In this document: piece after piece, positions 1 through 8,370 of the stretch
How the letters are laid out: every line of letters begins with the position of its first letter
Position numbering within the stretch: the first letter of the stretch is position 1
The notes under the pieces: generated by a model
What the model was told of the DNA's origin: nothing
Seen by the model: only the letters and a program-made list of their open reading frames with translations
Database searches by the model: none
Assembly: GCF_001613425.1 (NCBI RefSeq)
Contig: NZ_BDCI01000007.1
Coordinates: forward strand, 62,001-126,000
Direction of reading: 5' to 3'
DNA length: 64,000 nucleotides
From: Nocardia vulneris
GTDB lineage: Bacteria; Actinomycetota; Actinomycetes; Mycobacteriales; Mycobacteriaceae
Position numbers and translations under genes: made by a program

Positions 1-919
1 GCTTCTCGTTCACCCGCATCTCCGGGTACGCGGGCTCCAGCCCGAGCAGGGTCGCGAGTGCGAAGCCCGAGCCCACCGAGCCGTCGGCGACCCGCATGAA
101 GTTGCGCGGGTTGACGACCATGCCTTCCAGCACAGCGGTTTTCACGTCCAGCTCGGGCGCGTAGGTCGGCTGCAATTCGGCGGAGAACGCCGCCCCGACC
201 CCACCGCCCGCGATACCGAACAGCGAAATCGGCGCCTTCGGATTCAGTCCGGCTTCCTGGTAGCCCAAAGCCGCACGGACGCCGTCGAGTTGGGCGTGCG
301 CGGCGAACTTGCCCGCGAACACGCCGTGCGGCTTGCGATCTCCGTCGTTGCCCACATCGGAGATCATCACCGCGTAACCCTTGTCGAACATCAGCGCCAG
401 CGGACCGAGCGCCGACCACGACGAGCCGTCCAGCGGATCACCGCCGGTCCACTGCGTACTCGGGTGACACGACCAGCCGACGCTGTCGTTGGCCTCCTGG
501 TAGGAGACGACCTTCTTCTCTCCCACCGGCGCACCGTGATTCGGGATCATCAGGATGCCGGTGCTGATCATCGGGGTGACGCCGTCGATCCCGGTGGTCA
601 CGTACATCAGCTTGTACGCCTCGATATCGGGCGGGGTGATGCCGAGGAACATCACGTCGACCTTCTTGGCCTTGAGCAGCGTGCCCGGCTGCTCGGCACC
701 GGTCAGCGGTGGTTCCTCGTAGAACGGGTCATTGGCGAGCAGCGCCTGGAACGCCTGATCCGGCGGAACCGGTTGCGCGCCTTGGATCTGCCCGACGACG
801 AAGCCGTTGAAGACCTGGTCCAGTCCGGGCGTGCCCTGCGGGCCCGGTTCCGCCGCCGCGGTGCCCGCGGACAGCAGCAGGGCGGTGGCCGTCGCGACGG
901 CCACGGTGAATCGTTTCAT
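1..919 (-). CDS. Secretory-lipase-family protein with Ala at the nucleophile position (3' end outside window)
   Basis: Translation starts at ATG 919 with a Sec signal peptide (MKRFTVAVATATALLLSAGT, AAAEP cleavage region). The body resembles the bacterial secretory lipase (LIP, PF03583-like) fold, including SWSALGPLALMFDKGYAVMI and the elbow region ISLFGIAGGGVGAAFSAE. Active relatives, such as the protein at 40040-41383, carry GYSGGG at this elbow. Here codon 237 is GCG (Ala), so the nucleophile Ser is absent. The ATG lies one base beyond the TGA of the upstream gene (921-923), which implies translational coupling and co-expression. The C-terminus runs off the window, so the His/Asp part of the triad cannot be inspected. 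It is probably a secreted non-hydrolytic binding or partner protein. The family call is fairly secure; the loss of activity is inferred. Confidence 0.75.
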   Translation of the reverse strand, partial: MKRFTVAVATATALLLSAGTAAAEPGPQGTPGLDQVFNGFVVGQIQGAQPVPPDQAFQALLANDPFYEEPPLTGAEQPGTLLKAKKVDVMFLGITPPDIEAYKLMYVTTGIDGVTPMISTGILMIPNHGAPVGEKKVVSYQEANDSVGWSCHPSTQWTGGDPLDGSSWSALGPLALMFDKGYAVMISDVGNDGDRKPHGVFAGKFAAHAQLDGVRAALGYQEAGLNPKAPISLFGIAGGGVGAAFSAELQPTYAPELDVKTAVLEGMVVNPRNFMRVADGSVGSGFALATLLGLEPAYPEMRVNEK

Positions 920-920
920 C

Positions 921-2192
921 TCAGCGCACCGCCATCGTCTCGGTCGGGGTCACTTGGAGTTGGCGCGCCGCCGAGTCCAGCAGCTGCGGGATGTTGAACA
1001 GCGGACGATGCGATTCCAGCTGCACCTCGTAGGGGGTGCGCATCACGGCTTCCAGTGCGGGCCAGTTGTTCTCGACCTGGAACTTGTATTTCGGCAGCAG
1101 TTCGGTGGTGATGTAGTCCCACCGCGCATCGAACTCCGACCAATTCCAGTCCGGCAGCGGCAAAGTCAACAACCCCGGACGTCCGTCGGCCATGGTGACC
1201 GGGATGCGCACGGGGTGGAATTCCCGCGGCGGCGCGACACCGGCGACCGACGGCGATCCCGCCGCGCCGCTGACGTAGGTGATCGCTTCGCCGACCACGC
1301 CCTTGTAGTTGCGCGTCTCGTCCCACTGATCCCGGATGGCCCAATACTGTTCGCGGCGCAGCAGTGCCGCGTTGCCCGCGGCGATCCGGTCCTGGTCGCC
1401 GGAGGCCACGTCCCGCCAGGCGGCCAGCACATCGCCGTCGAACAGTCCGGCCGCATGGAACTCCGCCAGCGCCGGTATGCCCTCGGTGACGTACGCATCG
1501 TGCATCGGCATCAGATCCGAGAATATGTTCTTCTGCATCACCAGGATCATCCCGATGAGGTAGTGCAGGTCCGCCGGGGTGATCTGCGGACCGGCGGCGG
1601 CGAGGGCGCGCAGGCCGCTCGGCAGTTGCGCCACCGCTTGCGGTCCCGCGGTCTGCTCGACCGCGGCCAGGATGCCGCGCGCGGATTCGGACAGGCCGGG
1701 CAGGCTGTAGATATTGCCCATCAGCTCGAAATCGACCAGCCCGCCGCCGAAGTCGGCGCCGACCTGGCCACCCATGCCCGCCCACTGCAGTTCGCGGTGG
1801 CTCAGCTGCAGGTCTTCGTAATAGCGGTAGGACTTGATCAGGTTGGCGCGGTTGGCTTCCACGCCGGCGCGCGGATCCCAGGACCGCAGGTCGATGCCCG
1901 CCTTGCCGGTCGCGTCGACGAGCCAATATTGATAGAGCAGCGCGGCGTACCGGGTCGGCGCGACGCCCTGGGCCCGCGCCTGGTCCAGCAGACCGCGTAA
2001 TTCGGCCGCGTCGTAGGGCAGTTCCGGGTTGACTCCGCCGGGTCCGCTCGCCGCGTCCCGATTCACCAGCGGTAGATCCAGGTAGCGGTCCAGGTCACCG
2101 GCCGCCCCCGCCGGGGCCGCGGCGGCGAGTCCGAGACCCACCGCGGCCGTGAGGGCCAGCGCGGTGGCGCGCAGCGCCATACCGATTCGCAT
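921..2192 (-). CDS. Secreted protein of unknown function, coupled to the lipase-like gene
   Basis: This 423-residue protein is not a family I recognise. I chose ATG 2192 because an AGGAAGG ribosome site precedes it and it opens directly into a signal peptide (MRIGMALRATALALTAAVGL, cleavage near APAGAAG). The open frame continues upstream, but that extension would hide the signal. The mature protein is mostly helical, rich in Tyr and Trp, and has no Cys; it contains PTRYAALLYQYWLVDATGKA and LPDWNWSEFDARWDY. It lacks membrane segments after the signal and shows no hydrolase elbow. Its stop is one base from the start of the Ser-less lipase relative, so the two are almost certainly translated together, and a secreted complex is possible. 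Confidence 0.75.
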   Translation of the reverse strand: MRIGMALRATALALTAAVGLGLAAAAPAGAAGDLDRYLDLPLVNRDAASGPGGVNPELPYDAAELRGLLDQARAQGVAPTRYAALLYQYWLVDATGKAGIDLRSWDPRAGVEANRANLIKSYRYYEDLQLSHRELQWAGMGGQVGADFGGGLVDFELMGNIYSLPGLSESARGILAAVEQTAGPQAVAQLPSGLRALAAAGPQITPADLHYLIGMILVMQKNIFSDLMPMHDAYVTEGIPALAEFHAAGLFDGDVLAAWRDVASGDQDRIAAGNAALLRREQYWAIRDQWDETRNYKGVVGEAITYVSGAAGSPSVAGVAPPREFHPVRIPVTMADGRPGLLTLPLPDWNWSEFDARWDYITTELLPKYKFQVENNWPALEAVMRTPYEVQLESHRPLFNIPQLLDSAARQLQVTPTETMAVR

Positions 2193-2625
2193 CAGCTGTT
2201 CAGCCTTCCTCTCTGCTTGCTCGAGTCGAACAATTCGTTGAGCGAAGAGATGTCTTTTCAGTAGCTGCGTGTTCGTTGCGCGGTGACAAAACGCACGTTT
2301 CACCACCGGATACCGCTAGCACAGTAGGTGACGTGCAGGTAAACACACAGATCAGCCCCGCCGCAAGAATCCATATGACCGATCGCAGGCAACCGAATTA
2401 AACCTGTAACACGAAAGTTGCCTGCTAGTAGCTGTTAAATCGCCGAATTAATACGGCGAAATGCGACTCGGCGCGCGACAGACATTCATGACAAACCTCA
2501 CAGCACCGCACACCCCCACATCGCGACAACCGGGACTACCCGAATCGCACCGTCTCAGACAGAATGAGGCGGACAACTACGTCCACGGACCGCGCGGCTC
2601 GCGGCCCGGATAGTGGGGTGAATCC
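2193..2625. other. AT-richer divergent intergenic region
   Basis: These 433 bp separate the leftward secreted pair from rightward ephD and must hold both promoters. The stretch 2300-2530 is clearly poorer in GC than its surroundings. Two inverted repeats are visible: GCAGGCAAC (2385-2393) with GTTGCCTGC (2417-2425), and TCGCCG (2440-2445) with CGGCGA (2454-2459). Either could be an operator or a small hairpin. I see no convincing gene here. Confidence 0.5.
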
Positions 2626-4380
2626 ATGGCCGAGAAGCATGTGGTGCGCAACGGCGAGGTCGACATCGCCGTGTACGAGCAGGGCAATCCGGACGGCCCG
2701 ACGGTGCTGCTGTTGCACGGCTGGCCGGACTCGCACCGGCTGTGGGACAGCGTGGTGCCGGAACTGACCGAACGGTTCCGCGTGTTGTGTGTGGACAACC
2801 GCGGGCACGGCGCGTCGACCAACCCGCCCGGTAGCAGAGCCATCTCGACGACGGCCCTGGCGGCGGACTACGTGGCGGTGATCGAGGCGCTCGGCAACGG
2901 CGTACCCGTGCACGTGCTCGCCCACGACTGGGGCAGCGTCGCGACCTGGGAAATCGTCTGCGGCCCCGACGCGCAACGATTGATCGCCTCGTTCACCTCG
3001 GTCTCGGGACCGCATATCGCGCACGTCGCCCAGTGGGCCCGGCGGCGCCTGGCCCGGCCGACGCCGCGCAATATCGCGCTGCCGCTGGCGCAACTCGGCT
3101 CCTTCGCCTACTCGACCTTCCTCGCGCTGCCGGTGCTCCCGCAGGCCGCGATCAAGCTCGGGATGAGCGAAGATCGCTGGCGCGCCGCGCTTTCCGCCGC
3201 CGAAGGCGCCCCGCCGGAGCAGATCCATCTGGCGCCGAGCTTCACCGCGGACATGGCGAACGGGCTGCGCATCTACCGCTCCACCTGGGCCGCGAACCCG
3301 TTCCGGACGCGCGAGCAGTACACCGCGGTGCCCACCCAGATCATCGTCGGCACCCGCGATCCCGCGGTGCGGCAATCCAGTTACGCCGACGAGGACCACT
3401 GGGCCGAGCAGGTCTGGCTGCGCGTGGTGCAAGGCGGGCACTGGCTGCCGTTCTCGCATCCGCGGCTGCTCGCCGCGGCCACCGCCGAGTTGATCGACAC
3501 GGTCACCGGTGCGCCACCGGCGCGCGCCCTGCGCCGGTCCCGAATCGGCGTGCCACGCAAGCCTTTCGAAGATCAGCTCGTGGTGATCACCGGCGGCGGC
3601 AGCGGTATCGGCCGGGCGACCGCGCTGGCGTTCGCCAGGGCAGGCGCAGAAATCGTGGTCTCCGATGTCAACGACATCGCGGCGGAGGCGACCGTGGCGC
3701 TGATCGCCCAGGCGGGCGGGCAGGGACACGCCTATGAACTGGATGTTTCCGACGAATCGGCGGTGCGCAAGCACGCCGACGCGGTACTGCGCGAACACGG
3801 CGTGCCCGACATCCTGATCAACAACGCGGGCATCGGGCAGGCCGGGCGCTTCCTGGACACCCCGGCGGCCGATTTCGACCGCGTGCTCGCGGTGAACCTG
3901 CACGGCGTCGTCAACGGCTGCCGGGCTTTCGCCGGCGCGATGGCCGAGCGCGGAACCGGCGGGCACATCGTCAATCTGTCCAGCATGGCGGCCTACACCC
4001 CGCAGCAGGCCTTCAGCGCCTATTCCACCAGCAAGGCAGCGGTTTTCATGTTCTCCGACTGCCTGCGTGCCGAATTGGCGAGCAGCGGAATCGGTGTCAG
4101 CACCATCTGCCCCGGCATCGTGCACACCGATATCGTCCGCAACACCACGATGTCCGGTGTATCGGCCGCGGAAGAGCAGCGCAGGCAGCAACGCTACGAC
4201 CGGCTGTACCGGTTGCGTGGATACAAGCCCGCCAAGGTGGCCGATCAGATCGTGCGGGCGGTGCGACAGCAGCGTGACGTGGTCCCGGTGACCCCGGAAG
4301 CCCGCCTGCAGTACGTCTTCGGTCGCATGGCGCCCGCGCTGGTCCGATTCGCCGCCGCCCGAACGAGTTTGGTGCGCTGA
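2626..4380 (+). CDS. ephD: EphD-like fusion: alpha/beta hydrolase plus short-chain dehydrogenase
   Basis: This 584-residue two-domain protein has the same layout as mycobacterial EphD. Residues 1-300 form an alpha/beta hydrolase of the epoxide-hydrolase type: HGWPDS at 31-36 (oxyanion HGxP), nucleophile Asp101 in AHDWGS, and a C-terminal GGHWLPFSHP His. Residues 310-584 form a classical SDR: cofactor motif TGGGSGIG near 322-329, NNAG, and the YxxxK catalytic pair in AYSTSK (Tyr466/Lys470). Both domains keep their key residues, so two coupled activities on a lipid substrate are plausible. EphD is linked to mycolic-acid modification in mycobacteria; that role here is inferred. The gene is monocistronic and convergent with fadA2, with a terminator between them. 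Confidence 0.88.
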   Translation: MAEKHVVRNGEVDIAVYEQGNPDGPTVLLLHGWPDSHRLWDSVVPELTERFRVLCVDNRGHGASTNPPGSRAISTTALAADYVAVIEALGNGVPVHVLAHDWGSVATWEIVCGPDAQRLIASFTSVSGPHIAHVAQWARRRLARPTPRNIALPLAQLGSFAYSTFLALPVLPQAAIKLGMSEDRWRAALSAAEGAPPEQIHLAPSFTADMANGLRIYRSTWAANPFRTREQYTAVPTQIIVGTRDPAVRQSSYADEDHWAEQVWLRVVQGGHWLPFSHPRLLAAATAELIDTVTGAPPARALRRSRIGVPRKPFEDQLVVITGGGSGIGRATALAFARAGAEIVVSDVNDIAAEATVALIAQAGGQGHAYELDVSDESAVRKHADAVLREHGVPDILINNAGIGQAGRFLDTPAADFDRVLAVNLHGVVNGCRAFAGAMAERGTGGHIVNLSSMAAYTPQQAFSAYSTSKAAVFMFSDCLRAELASSGIGVSTICPGIVHTDIVRNTTMSGVSAAEEQRRQQRYDRLYRLRGYKPAKVADQIVRAVRQQRDVVPVTPEARLQYVFGRMAPALVRFAAARTSLVR

Positions 4381-4383
4381 ACA

Positions 4384-4419
4384 CAGATGGTGTCCGGCCG
4401 CGCGGCCGGACACCATCTG
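4384..4419. terminator. Bidirectional terminator between ephD and fadA2
   Basis: A perfect 36-bp palindrome (18-bp arms, centre between 4401 and 4402; left arm begins CAGATGGTGTCCGG) lies between two convergent stop codons. It would form a long GC-rich hairpin on either strand and has no real U-tract, as is common in actinobacteria. Confidence 0.8.
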
Positions 4420-4440
4420 GCACTTGCTGTTTCGTGAGGC

Positions 4441-5763
4441 TTACCGCTCGACGATGGCGACCACGCCCTGGCCGCCCGCGGCACAGATGGAGATCAGCGC
4501 GCGGCCGGAGCCCTTCTCCGCCAGCATCTTCGCGGTCGAGGCCACGATGCGGCCGCCGGTCGCGGCGAACGGGTGACCGGCCGCCAGCGACGAACCGTTG
4601 ACGTTGAGCTTGCTGCGGTCGATCGAGCCGAGCGCGCCGTCGAGGCCGAGCCGCTCCTTGCAGTAGGCGTCGGATTCCCACGCCGCCAGCGTCGCCAGCA
4701 CCACGGAGGCGAACGCCTCGTGGATCTCGTAGTAGTCGAAGTCCTGCAGGGTCAGGCCGTTGCGGGCGAGCAGGCGCGGCACCGCGTAGGTGGGCGCCAT
4801 CAGCAGGCCGTCGGGGCCGTGGATGTAATCGACCGCCGCGACCTCGCTGTCCACCAGGTGCGCGAGCACCGGCAGCTTGCGCTCGGCGGCCCACTCCTCG
4901 CTGGAGAGCAGCACGGCGGAGGCGCCGTCGGTGAGCGGGGTGGAGTTGCCCGCGGTCATGGTGGCCTCGCCCGCCTTCACGCCGAAGACCGGCTTGAGGG
5001 TGGCGAGCTTCTCGATGGTCGAGCCGGGACGCAGGTTGTCGTCGCGGGTCAGGCCGAGGAACGGGGTGACCAGGTCGTCGAAGAAACCGCGGTCGTAGGC
5101 GGCCGCCATGTTCTTGTGCGAGAGGTAGGCCAGTTCGTCCTGCGCCTCGCGCGCGATGCCGAATTCCTTGGCGGTGATGGCGGCGTGCTCGCCCATGGAC
5201 AGCCCGGTGCGCGGCTCGGCGTTGCGCGGGATCTCGATGCCGAGCATGCTCGGGCGCAGCTGACCGACCAGCTTGAGCCGGTCCTTGTTGGACTTGGCGC
5301 GGTTGGCGTCGAGCATCCACTCGCGCATGCCCTCGCTGACCCCGATCGGCGCGTCCGAGGTGGTGTCGGTGCCACCGCCGACGCCCGCCTCGATCCGGCC
5401 CGCGGCGATCGCGTCGCCGACGGTGACCACGGCCTGCAGGCCGGTGCCGCAGGCGAGCTGCAGGTCGTGCGCCGGGGTGTACGGGCTGAGCGTGCTGCCG
5501 AGCACGCTCTCGCGGATCATGCCGTGCTCGCCGACCCGCTTGAGCACGGCGCCGCCGGCGACCATGCCGAGCCGCTCGCCCTGCAGGCCGAAGCGGCTGA
5601 CCAGGCCGTCCAGCGCGGCGGTGAACATGTCCTGGTTGGACGCGTGCGCGTAGGCCTTGTCGGAGCGAGCGAACGGAATCCGGTTGCCGCCCACGATCGC
5701 GACCGGGCGGGCGGTCTTACCGGTCTTGGCGGTGCTCTTCGCCGAACGGGATTTGGTTGTCAC
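4441..5763 (-). CDS. fadA2: Acetyl-CoA acyltransferase (thiolase), FadA2/FadI type
   Basis: This 440-residue thiolase cleaves 3-ketoacyl-CoA with CoA in fatty-acid beta-oxidation, or runs the reverse condensation. The nucleophilic Cys105 is in LQLACGTGLQ. The His loop is in NGSSLAAGHPFAATG, and the second catalytic Cys is in SICAAGGQGV near the C-terminus. The start is GTG 5763 with GGAG a few bases upstream. A basic Lys/Ser/Thr-rich extension (residues 1-18) precedes the first strand. It diverges from fabG4-htdX across a region holding a perfect operator palindrome. The same gene set (fadA2, fabG4, htdX) clusters in M. tuberculosis; fadE5, the usual companion there, is not in this window. 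Confidence 0.92.
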   Translation of the reverse strand: MTTKSRSAKSTAKTGKTARPVAIVGGNRIPFARSDKAYAHASNQDMFTAALDGLVSRFGLQGERLGMVAGGAVLKRVGEHGMIRESVLGSTLSPYTPAHDLQLACGTGLQAVVTVGDAIAAGRIEAGVGGGTDTTSDAPIGVSEGMREWMLDANRAKSNKDRLKLVGQLRPSMLGIEIPRNAEPRTGLSMGEHAAITAKEFGIAREAQDELAYLSHKNMAAAYDRGFFDDLVTPFLGLTRDDNLRPGSTIEKLATLKPVFGVKAGEATMTAGNSTPLTDGASAVLLSSEEWAAERKLPVLAHLVDSEVAAVDYIHGPDGLLMAPTYAVPRLLARNGLTLQDFDYYEIHEAFASVVLATLAAWESDAYCKERLGLDGALGSIDRSKLNVNGSSLAAGHPFAATGGRIVASTAKMLAEKGSGRALISICAAGGQGVVAIVER

Positions 5764-5857
5764 TCGAGTCTCCAGGTCTCGTTGGGGATGTCCGGCGCTC
5801 CGGAGTCCGCGTGGAAGTACTCCACAGATCGGCGCCCCGTCGCGATTGGTTTACATT

Positions 5858-5879
5858 AAACTTACTCTGGAGTAAGTTT
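5858..5879. promoter_or_regulatory. TetR-type operator in the fadA2/fabG4 divergent promoter region
   Basis: A perfect inverted repeat has arms AAACTTACTC (5858-5867) and GAGTAAGTTT (5870-5879) with a 2-bp spacer. It lies 95 bp before the fadA2 start and about 160 bp before fabG4. A TAATGT hexamer on the minus strand (5853-5858) touches its edge, so a bound repressor would cover the fadA2 promoter. A site matching it at 15 of 17 bases precedes the TetR gene at 10286, which points to that protein as the ligand-controlled repressor of this acyl-chain cluster. Confidence 0.75.
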
Positions 5880-6037
5880 GTTGTCGACACCGTACCCCCG
5901 CAAATGTGCGTGAGCAGACCGAATGCCGGGGAAACGGCAGACCCGAGTACAGATTCGCGGCGTGAGCGACAGTCCCCGGCGGCGGTAGCTTGGCAGGGAC
6001 CGTGCACGCCGCCGACCACACAGAAAAGGCAGGGACC

Positions 6038-7396
6038 GTGGCAGCCAGCAAGAGCAAGGGTGCGCCCAACCTCTACGGATCGTTCGTACACTCCTCCCCG
6101 GGTCAGTTCCTGGCGAGCAAGCTCGGGCTGCCGCAGCCGGAGAATCTGCGTCGCTACCAGCAGGGCGAGCCCGCGCTCCCGGGCCCGGTGCTGCTCGGCG
6201 GCAAGGGCCGGGTCGCCGAACCGCTGCGCACCCTGCTGACGGACTACACCTTCGCCGATGCGGCGAGCGCGGGCACCAAGTACGGCGCGCTGGTGTTCGA
6301 CGCGACCGGCATCGGCTCGATCGAGGACCTCTCGCAGCTGTTCGAGTTCTTCCAGCCCGCCATGCGCAGCATCGCCGCCTCCGGCCGCATCGTGGTCATC
6401 GGCACCACCCCGGAGCTGGCCGCGTCGGTGGACGAGCAGATCGCCCAGCGCGCGCTCGAGGGCTTCACCCGCTCGGTGGCCAAGGAACTGCTGCGCGGCG
6501 CCACCGCACAGCTGGTCTACCTGCACCCGGAGGCGTCGACCGGCGCGACCGGCCTGGAGTCGACCCTGCGCTTCCTGCTCTCGGCCAAGTCGGCCTTCGT
6601 CGACGGCCAGGTGATCCGGGTCGGCAAGGACGACGCCACCGCCCCCGCCAGCTGGGACCGCCCGCTCGACGGCAAGGTCGCCGTGGTCACCGGTGCCGCG
6701 CGCGGCATCGGCGCGACCATCGCCGAGGTGTTCGCCCGCGACGGCGCGACCGTGATCGTCGCCGATATCCCGGCCGCCGGTGAGGCGCTCTCGCAGACCG
6801 CCAACAAGGTCGGCGGCACCGCGCTCGCGCTCGACGTCACCTCGCCCGACGCCGCGGAGAAGCTGGCCGAGTTCGCCACCGAGCGCTTCGGCGGCATCGA
6901 CATCGTGGTGCACAACGCCGGTATCACCCGGGACAAGCTGCTCGCCAACATGGACGAGGGCCGCTGGAACTCCGTGCTCAACGTGAATCTCGCTGCGCCG
7001 CACCGGATCACCGAGGGCCTGGTGGCGCGCGGCGCGCTGAAGGACGGCGGCCGCGTGATCGACGTGTCCTCCATCGCGGGCATCGCGGGCAACCGCGGCC
7101 AGACCAACTACGGCGCGTCCAAGGCCGGTGTCATCGGCATGGTCAACGCCGAGGCCCCGAAGCTGGCCGAGAGGGGCATCACCATCAACGCGGTGGCCCC
7201 CGGCTTCATCGAGACCGCGATGACCGCAGCCATCCCGCTGACCACCCGCGAGGCGGGCCGCCTGATGAGCTCGCTGCTGCAGGGCGGCCAGACGGTCGAC
7301 GTCGCCGAGACCATCGCCTACTTCGCCAGCCCGGCGTCGAACGCGGTGACCGGCAACATCGTTCGGGTCTGCGGGCAGAGCCTGATCGGAGCATGA
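6038..7396 (+). CDS. fabG4: High-molecular-weight 3-oxoacyl-ACP/CoA reductase FabG4
   Basis: This roughly 452-residue protein reduces 3-oxoacyl chains, as does the NADH-dependent FabG4 of mycobacteria. The N-terminal 200 residues are the flavodoxin-like domain of HMwFabG proteins, which lacks a Gly-rich cofactor motif. The C-terminal half is a complete [29 protein letters not shown], and catalytic Tyr/Lys in [11 protein letters not shown] 6038 is chosen because the protein then begins as FabG4 relatives do (a few polar residues, then [15 protein letters not shown]). An identical 13-bp string ending in GTG occurs 36 bp upstream, so GTG 6002 is an in-frame alternative. The stop overlaps the htdX start (ATGA). 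Expression is probably controlled from the operator at 5858-5879. Confidence 0.9.
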   Translation: MAASKSKGAPNLYGSFVHSSPGQFLASKLGLPQPENLRRYQQGEPALPGPVLLGGKGRVAEPLRTLLTDYTFADAASAGTKYGALVFDATGIGSIEDLSQLFEFFQPAMRSIAASGRIVVIGTTPELAASVDEQIAQRALEGFTRSVAKELLRGATAQLVYLHPEASTGATGLESTLRFLLSAKSAFVDGQVIRVGKDDATAPASWDRPLDGKVAVVTGAARGIGATIAEVFARDGATVIVADIPAAGEALSQTANKVGGTALALDVTSPDAAEKLAEFATERFGGIDIVVHNAGITRDKLLANMDEGRWNSVLNVNLAAPHRITEGLVARGALKDGGRVIDVSSIAGIAGNRGQTNYGASKAGVIGMVNAEAPKLAERGITINAVAPGFIETAMTAAIPLTTREAGRLMSSLLQGGQTVDVAETIAYFASPASNAVTGNIVRVCGQSLIGA

Positions 7397-8262
7397 TGAC
7401 CCAGATGATCACGCTGACGGAACCGCCCAAGAACGGCCCGCTCTATCTCAAGGCCGCGCTGGGCGCGGTGCCGCTGCCGCTGGTCTCGGCACGCAAGCCG
7501 GCGCTGCCGGATCGGGCGATCCAGCTGGACGGACTGCAGGTGGACCCGGAGCACCTGGCCGCCTACTGCCGGGCGACGGGGCTGCGGTTCGGCGACGCGC
7601 TGCCGCTGACCTACCCCTTCATCCTCACCTTCCCGATCGTGATGCAGCTGGTGGTGCAGCGCGACTTCCCGTTCGTCGCGGTGGGCGCGGTGCACGCGGA
7701 GAACGTGATCGAGCGGACGCGCGACATCTCGGTGAGCGAGCCGCTGGACATCCGGTCGCACATCGAGAATCTGCGCGAGCACCCGAAGGGGCTGCTGGTC
7801 GACGCGATCAGCGAGATCAGCGTCGGCCGGGAACTGGTGTGGCGTCAGGTCACCACGTTCCTGCACCAGCAGCGCACCTCGCTCTCGGGCGGGCCGAAGC
7901 CCGAACCCAAGCCGGAGGAGGCGGCCCCGCCGACCTCACGCGTGTGGAAGATCGATCAGAAGACGATCACCCAGTACGCCGCCGCCTCGGGCGACCACAA
8001 CCCGATCCACGTGTCGAAGCTCGGCGCCAAGGCGCTCGGCTTCGCGCGGCCGATCGCGCACGGCATGTGGTCGGCCGCGCACATCCTCGGCGAGATCGAG
8101 GGCCGGGTGCCCGCGAAGGCCACCTACACGGTGAAGTTCGGCAAGCCGATCCTGTTGCCCGCCAAGGTCAATGTGTACACCGACCAGGTCGAAGGTGGTT
8201 GGGATCTGGCGCTGCGCAACCCGAAGAAGGGCTACCCGCACCTCACCGCGACGCTGCGCTGA
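7393..8262 (+). CDS. htdX: MaoC-family (R)-3-hydroxyacyl dehydratase HtdX
   Basis: This 289-residue double-hotdog hydratase interconverts (3R)-hydroxyacyl and trans-2-enoyl thioesters. The C-terminal hotdog carries the hydratase-2 motif ([12 protein letters not shown], then ARPIAHGMW), with the catalytic Asp/His in ASGDHNPIH. The N-terminal half (1-150) is the degenerate hotdog. The ATG overlaps the fabG4 TGA by 4 bp, giving a coupled reductase-dehydratase pair that carries out two successive steps on one acyl chain. The call rests on motif, length and M. tuberculosis gene order (Rv0241c-Rv0242c). Confidence 0.9.
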   Translation: MMTQMITLTEPPKNGPLYLKAALGAVPLPLVSARKPALPDRAIQLDGLQVDPEHLAAYCRATGLRFGDALPLTYPFILTFPIVMQLVVQRDFPFVAVGAVHAENVIERTRDISVSEPLDIRSHIENLREHPKGLLVDAISEISVGRELVWRQVTTFLHQQRTSLSGGPKPEPKPEEAAPPTSRVWKIDQKTITQYAAASGDHNPIHVSKLGAKALGFARPIAHGMWSAAHILGEIEGRVPAKATYTVKFGKPILLPAKVNVYTDQVEGGWDLALRNPKKGYPHLTATLR

Positions 8263-8275
8263 CGTACGAAAACCC

Positions 8276-8309
8276 CTGCGCCGCACCTCTTTCGAGGGGT
8301 GCGGCGCAG
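8276..8309 (+). terminator. Terminator of the fabG4-htdX operon
   Basis: CTGCGCCGCACC (8276-8287) pairs with GGTGCGGCGCAG (8298-8309), and a few additional pairs extend towards the loop. It lies 14 bp after the htdX stop and precedes the convergent DUF5685 gene. Confidence 0.75.
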
Positions 8310-8370
8310 TTCGTTTCCGGGCCTTCCGGTTCCCGCACACAACACGTGCAGCGGTGCACCGCAGCATTGT

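Noticed and set aside
2536..4416. A 626-codon frame antisense to ephD
   Set aside because: Low-complexity Arg/Gly/His composition; the + strand carries complete hydrolase and SDR motifs.
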